The notes below the pieces were generated by a model that saw only the letters and a list, made by a program, of their open reading frames with translations, searched no databases and was not told where the DNA came from. Below are positions 6,567-9,984 of a stretch of DNA of 9,984 bases, one piece after another. Origin of the DNA: Syntrophus sp. (in: bacteria) (GTDB taxonomy: Bacteria > Desulfobacterota > Syntrophia > Syntrophales > UBA8958); the NCBI GenBank assembly GCA_003451635.1, contig DMAT01000111.1:602-10585 (forward strand), in the 5' to 3' direction. Each line of letters starts with the position of its first letter. Position 1 is the stretch's first letter. Made by a program: the position numbers and the translations under genes.

Positions 6567-7577
6567 ATGATTCGTCTTGGTATAAACGGTTTTGGAAGAA
6601 TTGGGCGGCAGGTGCTCAGGGCCGTCCTGGAGAGATATCCCCAGTCCCTGCAGGTCGCGGCCATCAACGATCTCTTCGATGTGGAGACCAATGCCCATCT
6701 GTTCAAATATGACACGAATTACGGCCGTTTTTCCGGCGACATGGCCGTGAAAAAGGACACCTTTGTCATCAACGGCCAGCCCATCAAGAACTTCGCCTTT
6801 CGCGACCCCGCATCAATCCCCTGGGATGACGAGGGCGTGGATATCGTGATCGAGAGCACCGGGCTCTTTCTCACCGGTCCCAAGGCGTCGGCCCATCTCC
6901 AGGCAGGGGCTAAGAAGGTGATCATTACCGCTCCCGCCAAAGAGGAAGACATCACCATCGTCATGGGGGTAAATCACAAGCAGTATTCCCCCCAGAAGCA
7001 CCACATCATCTCCAATGCCTCCTGTACAACCAACTGCCTTGCCCCGCCGGTGCTGGTTATCCACCAGGTTTTCGGGATCGAGAAGGGGATGATGACGACC
7101 ATTCATTCCTATACGAATGACCAGCGGATTCTCGATATGGCCCACAAGGACCTCCGCCGGGCCCGGGCGGCGGGCCAGAATATTATTCCCACGACTACGG
7201 GGGCGGCAAAGGCACTGAGCCTTGTGATTCCGGAGTTGGCCGGTCGTTTTGACGGCTATTCCCTCCGCGTTCCCACCCCAACCGTATCTATAGTCGATTT
7301 CACGGCGGAATTGAAGACGAAGACCACCACGGATTACCTCCGCAAGGTCCTGATCATGGCGGCCCGTAAATCACTCAAGGGGATCATGGCCTGTGAGGAG
7401 GATCGCCTCGTTTCGTCGGATTTCAAGGGGAACGAGCATTCCTCGATTATCGATCTGGAATTTACGCAGGTCCTCCACGAAAACATGGCCAAGGTTGTGG
7501 CCTGGTACGACAATGAATGGGGATATTCGTGCCGCGTAGCCGATCTCTCAAATTACATCGCCCAAAAAGGATTTTAG
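6567..7577 (+). CDS. gap: Glyceraldehyde-3-phosphate dehydrogenase, type I
   Basis: A 336-residue class I GAPDH, full length. It converts glyceraldehyde-3-phosphate, phosphate and NAD(P)+ to 1,3-bisphosphoglycerate in glycolysis, or the reverse in gluconeogenesis, as a cytosolic tetramer. The N-terminal Rossmann motif is INGFGRIGR (6-14), the catalytic nucleophile Cys153 lies in SNASCTTNC (149-157), and the base His180 in HSYTNDQ. The C-terminal YDNEWGYSCRV (314-324) is invariant. Asp35 (in AINDL) is the NAD-favouring acidic residue at the end of strand 2. The Leu-Pro pair of strict NAD enzymes, before HKDLRRAR, is Met191-Ala192 here, as in NADP-accepting forms. It lies between a GAF protein and a response regulator, 13 and 6 nt away, and no other glycolytic gene (pgk, tpi) is adjacent. 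Confidence 0.97.
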   Translation: MIRLGINGFGRIGRQVLRAVLERYPQSLQVAAINDLFDVETNAHLFKYDTNYGRFSGDMAVKKDTFVINGQPIKNFAFRDPASIPWDDEGVDIVIESTGLFLTGPKASAHLQAGAKKVIITAPAKEEDITIVMGVNHKQYSPQKHHIISNASCTTNCLAPPVLVIHQVFGIEKGMMTTIHSYTNDQRILDMAHKDLRRARAAGQNIIPTTTGAAKALSLVIPELAGRFDGYSLRVPTPTVSIVDFTAELKTKTTTDYLRKVLIMAARKSLKGIMACEEDRLVSSDFKGNEHSSIIDLEFTQVLHENMAKVVAWYDNEWGYSCRVADLSNYIAQKGF

Positions 7578-7583
7578 GAAGGC

Positions 7584-8921
7584 ATGAGCGTTCACGTTCT
7601 GGTCATTGACGACGACGAGGTTGCCTGTGAGTTTCTCCAGGAAGCCCTAACCCGGGAAGGGTATGACGTTCAATACTATACATCGGCAAAGGCTGCACTC
7701 GCCGAAGATCTGTCCCGGTTTGATCTCCTTATGTCGGACATCCGGATGCCGGGGATGGACGGTCTGGAGTTTCTCAAACGGGTCCATGAGAAGTTGCCCG
7801 ATCTGCCGGTGATCCTCATGACGGCTTACGGGTCCCTGGAAACGACCATGGACGCCTTGCGTCTCGGAGCGTGGGATTATATCAGCAAGCCCTTTTCCCC
7901 CGAGGCAATCCGGGGGATGGTAAAAAAGGTCCTCGATGTGAGGGAATTGCGCCAGCGGCGCGGCAGGGGAGCTCACAAGGTCAAGGAGGATCACCAGTTT
8001 ATCGGCTCGTCGGCGACGATGGTGGACTTCTACAAGCAGGTGGCGCGCGTGGCCGACGCTGAGGCCAGCGTCCTCATCGAAGGGGAGAGCGGCACGGGCA
8101 AAGAACTTACCGCCCGTTCCCTTCATCAGTTAAGTATTCGCCGGGATAAATCTTTTGTGGTTGTTCACTGCGGCGCCATTCCCGATACCCTGTTGGAGTC
8201 GGAATTATTCGGATACGAGAAGGGGGCCTTCACCGGCGCCGATCACGCCCATCAGGGTCTTCTCGAATCCGCCCAGGACGGGACCATTCTTCTCGATGAG
8301 ATCACCGAGATGTCCACGGGGCTTCAGGCCAAATTGCTCAGGTTTATGCAGGATGGAGAGGTGCGGCATCTGGGGGGGCATACGGTGCGTCACGTTTCCG
8401 TCCGGGTAGTGGCGGCGGCCAACAAGGACATCGATGAAGAAATTAAAAAAGGCAACTTCCGGTCCGACCTCCTCTACCGTTTCGTCGTGCGCCTCCACAT
8501 ACCGCCGCTGCGGGAGCACAAGGAAGATCTGCCCCAACTCGTGGAATCACTCCTGAAGAAACTGGGGTACCCCACGGTCCGGATCTCCGATGAGGCCATG
8601 GAACTTTTCCTGTCCTATGACTGGCCGGGAAACGTTCGGGAGTTGCAGAACGTCATCCAGCAGACCCTGCTTTTGTCTCCTTATGGACTGATTCTTCCGG
8701 AGTATCTGCCGGTCCGGTTTCAGAAGAAAAAAGAAAAGGAAAAAAATGATCTGTCTCCCCTGGAGGAGGCGGAACGGGATCAGGTCCTCCAGTGCCTGAA
8801 GGAAGTCATCTGGAATCAGACCCGCGCCGCCACGGCCCTGGGCATCGATCGTAAGACCCTGCGCTCCAAGATCCAGCGTTACGGGTTATTCAAAGGTTCG
8901 GAATCGGAATTTTCTCCCTGA
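7584..8921 (+). CDS. NtrC-family sigma-54-dependent response regulator
   Basis: A 445-residue three-domain activator. The receiver (1-120) has the acidic pocket Asp9-Asp11, phospho-acceptor Asp52 in SDIRMPG, Thr80 and Lys102. The AAA+ sigma-54 activation domain (139-365) has Walker A GESGTGKE (167-174), the sigma-54-contacting loop GAFTGA (214-219), Walker B ILLDE (235-239) and FRSDLLYR (292-299) with Arg finger candidates. A basic linker follows, then a Fis-type helix-turn-helix (about 395-435, NQTRAATALGIDRKTLRSKI). Phosphorylated dimers would hexamerise and open promoters held by sigma-54 RNA polymerase. The start at 7584 has AGGAAGG overlapping the GAPDH stop, so translation is likely coupled. 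No good sigma-54 promoter was found in the window, so its targets are elsewhere. The cognate kinase is probably the converging gene next to it, by adjacency only. Confidence 0.95.
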   Translation: MSVHVLVIDDDEVACEFLQEALTREGYDVQYYTSAKAALAEDLSRFDLLMSDIRMPGMDGLEFLKRVHEKLPDLPVILMTAYGSLETTMDALRLGAWDYISKPFSPEAIRGMVKKVLDVRELRQRRGRGAHKVKEDHQFIGSSATMVDFYKQVARVADAEASVLIEGESGTGKELTARSLHQLSIRRDKSFVVVHCGAIPDTLLESELFGYEKGAFTGADHAHQGLLESAQDGTILLDEITEMSTGLQAKLLRFMQDGEVRHLGGHTVRHVSVRVVAAANKDIDEEIKKGNFRSDLLYRFVVRLHIPPLREHKEDLPQLVESLLKKLGYPTVRISDEAMELFLSYDWPGNVRELQNVIQQTLLLSPYGLILPEYLPVRFQKKKEKEKNDLSPLEEAERDQVLQCLKEVIWNQTRAATALGIDRKTLRSKIQRYGLFKGSESEFSP

Positions 8922-8954
8922 AAGAAATCCATCCCCACCCCATTTCATCCTCAT

Positions 8955-9984
8955 CTATTGCTGTTGCCTGTTCCCTATCGCCTGCTCATACACGGGCAGA
9001 TAAAGGCTGACAGTGGTTCCTTCTCCCGGTTGTCCTTTGATCTCCAAATGCCCGGAATGAATTTTAATGATGTCCTGGACAATCGCTAGTCCCAGTCCTC
9101 TCAATCCTTCATCGCTGTGGGTGCTGAAGAAAGGCTCGCAGATTTTGGCCATAAGCTCCGGGGGTATCCCCGGTCCGTTATCCCCGATGGAAATGGCGAT
9201 CCTCTGATTTACTGCATCCAAAACGGCAAGGACGGTGATGACGCCTTCATCTCTTCCGGAAAGGGCTTCCGTGGCATTTTGGATGAGGTTCAGCAAGGCG
9301 GTCTGAATCCGGTAGCGGTCAACAAGGAGGGGGGGAAGATCCGGGGGCGCCTGAACCCGAATGGCGATATTCATGTTTTGGATCATGGGTTCCACGAGGG
9401 GCAGGGTTTCGTTTAACAGTTCCTCTACTGTTGTGGCCTCGAAATGGGGTTCCGGCGGCCTGGTCACCCGCCGAATGTTCTGAATAACCGTATGGAGCCG
9501 CTGTGTTTGCTGAACGATGAGTTCCAGTTTGCGGTTGACGTCGGGGGGCCAATTCTCTCTTTCGAGGAGGAGCCTGGCAAGACCGGCAATGGAATGGAGG
9601 GGCGTCCCCATATCGTGAGCCAGGGTAGCCGTCAGATAACCCATGGCGGTAAGTTGCTGGAGCTGATTTACCTGATTTTGCAGCTGGACGACCTTGAGGG
9701 TCTCCTCCTGAACGCGATTCTCCAGATGTTCCGTCAATTCGAGATTGCGCGCCAGAACCTGCTCGATCTCTCCGGCCATATCATCGAAGTGGGCCGCTAA
9801 ATGTCCCAGTTCGTCTTGCCTTTTGAGATGGATGCGATGCTGGTATTTCCCTTCCTGAAATTCATCGATCGTTTTGGTTATGGTTCGGAGCGACCTTCCG
9901 ATCAACCAGTCGTAACTGACAAACAGGACGATGAAAATAATGAGCAAGAGGCCTAGACTGCTGTAGAGGAGCATGATCTTCGCC
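8955..9984 (-). CDS. HAMP-domain sensor histidine kinase, 5' end missing
   Basis: The minus-strand frame stays open to the window end, so the N-terminus, likely a first membrane helix and a periplasmic sensor, is missing; the Met at 9974 is probably internal. Counting from that Met: a membrane helix (about 4-20), a HAMP linker (about 25-75), a coiled-coil stretch (75-108), and a HisKA-type dimerisation segment with His120 in LAHDMGTPLHSI. The ATPase follows with N-box LLNLIQNATEAL (227-238), G1 box DNGPGI (265-270), F box EPFFST (280-285) and G2 box GLGLAIVQ (293-300), all intact. It should autophosphorylate His120 and pass the phosphate to a receiver Asp. It ends 33 nt from the response regulator, tail to tail, which makes a pair plausible. 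The last residues (QAIGNRQQQ) are low complexity. Confidence 0.93.
   Translation of the reverse strand, partial: AKIMLLYSSLGLLLIIFIVLFVSYDWLIGRSLRTITKTIDEFQEGKYQHRIHLKRQDELGHLAAHFDDMAGEIEQVLARNLELTEHLENRVQEETLKVVQLQNQVNQLQQLTAMGYLTATLAHDMGTPLHSIAGLARLLLERENWPPDVNRKLELIVQQTQRLHTVIQNIRRVTRPPEPHFEATTVEELLNETLPLVEPMIQNMNIAIRVQAPPDLPPLLVDRYRIQTALLNLIQNATEALSGRDEGVITVLAVLDAVNQRIAISIGDNGPGIPPELMAKICEPFFSTHSDEGLRGLGLAIVQDIIKIHSGHLEIKGQPGEGTTVSLYLPVYEQAIGNRQQQ

Noticed and set aside
5906..6715. Minus-strand open frame opposite the GAF gene and the GAPDH start
   Set aside because: It overlaps two clear genes with good ribosome sites and has no domain.
8922..8954. Terminator between the convergent regulator and kinase genes
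   Set aside because: The 33-nt spacer has no inverted repeat or T-run on either strand.

Overview
The window (about 57% G+C by eye, dense in genes, short spacers) looks like the chromosome of a Gram-negative bacterium, probably a deltaproteobacterium (Desulfobacterota) of the anaerobic, syntrophic or sulfate-reducing kind. This is inferred from the gene mix: a fumarate-reductase-like flavoprotein, an iron-sulfur-flavoprotein-like reductase, a GAF protein, a sigma-54 response regulator and a proteobacterial clpS-clpA-aat cluster. No marker gene settles the taxonomy. I see no mobile element, tRNA, rRNA, CRISPR array or phage gene.

Layout. (1) 1-1125, + strand: the 3' part of a flavocytochrome-c / fumarate-reductase-type FAD oxidoreductase, followed by two strong hairpins at 1147-1216. 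(2) 1233-2245, - strand: a two-gene unit, an NAD(P)H-dependent FMN reductase with an Isf-like cysteine cluster and then a YjbQ-family protein 14 nt downstream. (3) 2246-2481: an AT-rich divergent intergenic region with weak promoter-like signals and an imperfect palindrome. (4) 2482-5942, + strand: clpS, clpA and aat, the bacterial N-end-rule (N-degron) machinery. (5) 5990-8921, + strand: a GAF-domain protein, type I glyceraldehyde-3-phosphate dehydrogenase and an NtrC-type sigma-54 response regulator, separated by 13 and 6 nt. (6) 8955-9984, - strand: a HAMP histidine kinase cut by the window end, converging on the response regulator.

How they work together. Aat attaches Leu/Phe to proteins with basic N-termini, ClpS recognises the resulting N-degron, and ClpA unfolds the substrate for ClpP, which is not in the window. 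aat overlaps the 3' end of clpA, and clpS and clpA are separated by a leader-like hairpin, so a single regulated unit is likely. The second + strand group joins a small-molecule-sensor type domain (GAF), a central glycolytic/gluconeogenic enzyme and a transcriptional activator in tight spacing, which hints at carbon-flux or redox control. The kinase next door is an obvious candidate partner for the regulator, but this is only inferred from adjacency.

Nothing here is clearly a wholly new system. The most unusual points are the GAF-GAPDH-NtrC operon, the GAPDH cofactor-site residues, the Aat C-terminal tail, the ClpS binding-pocket substitution and the clpS-clpA intergenic hairpin.
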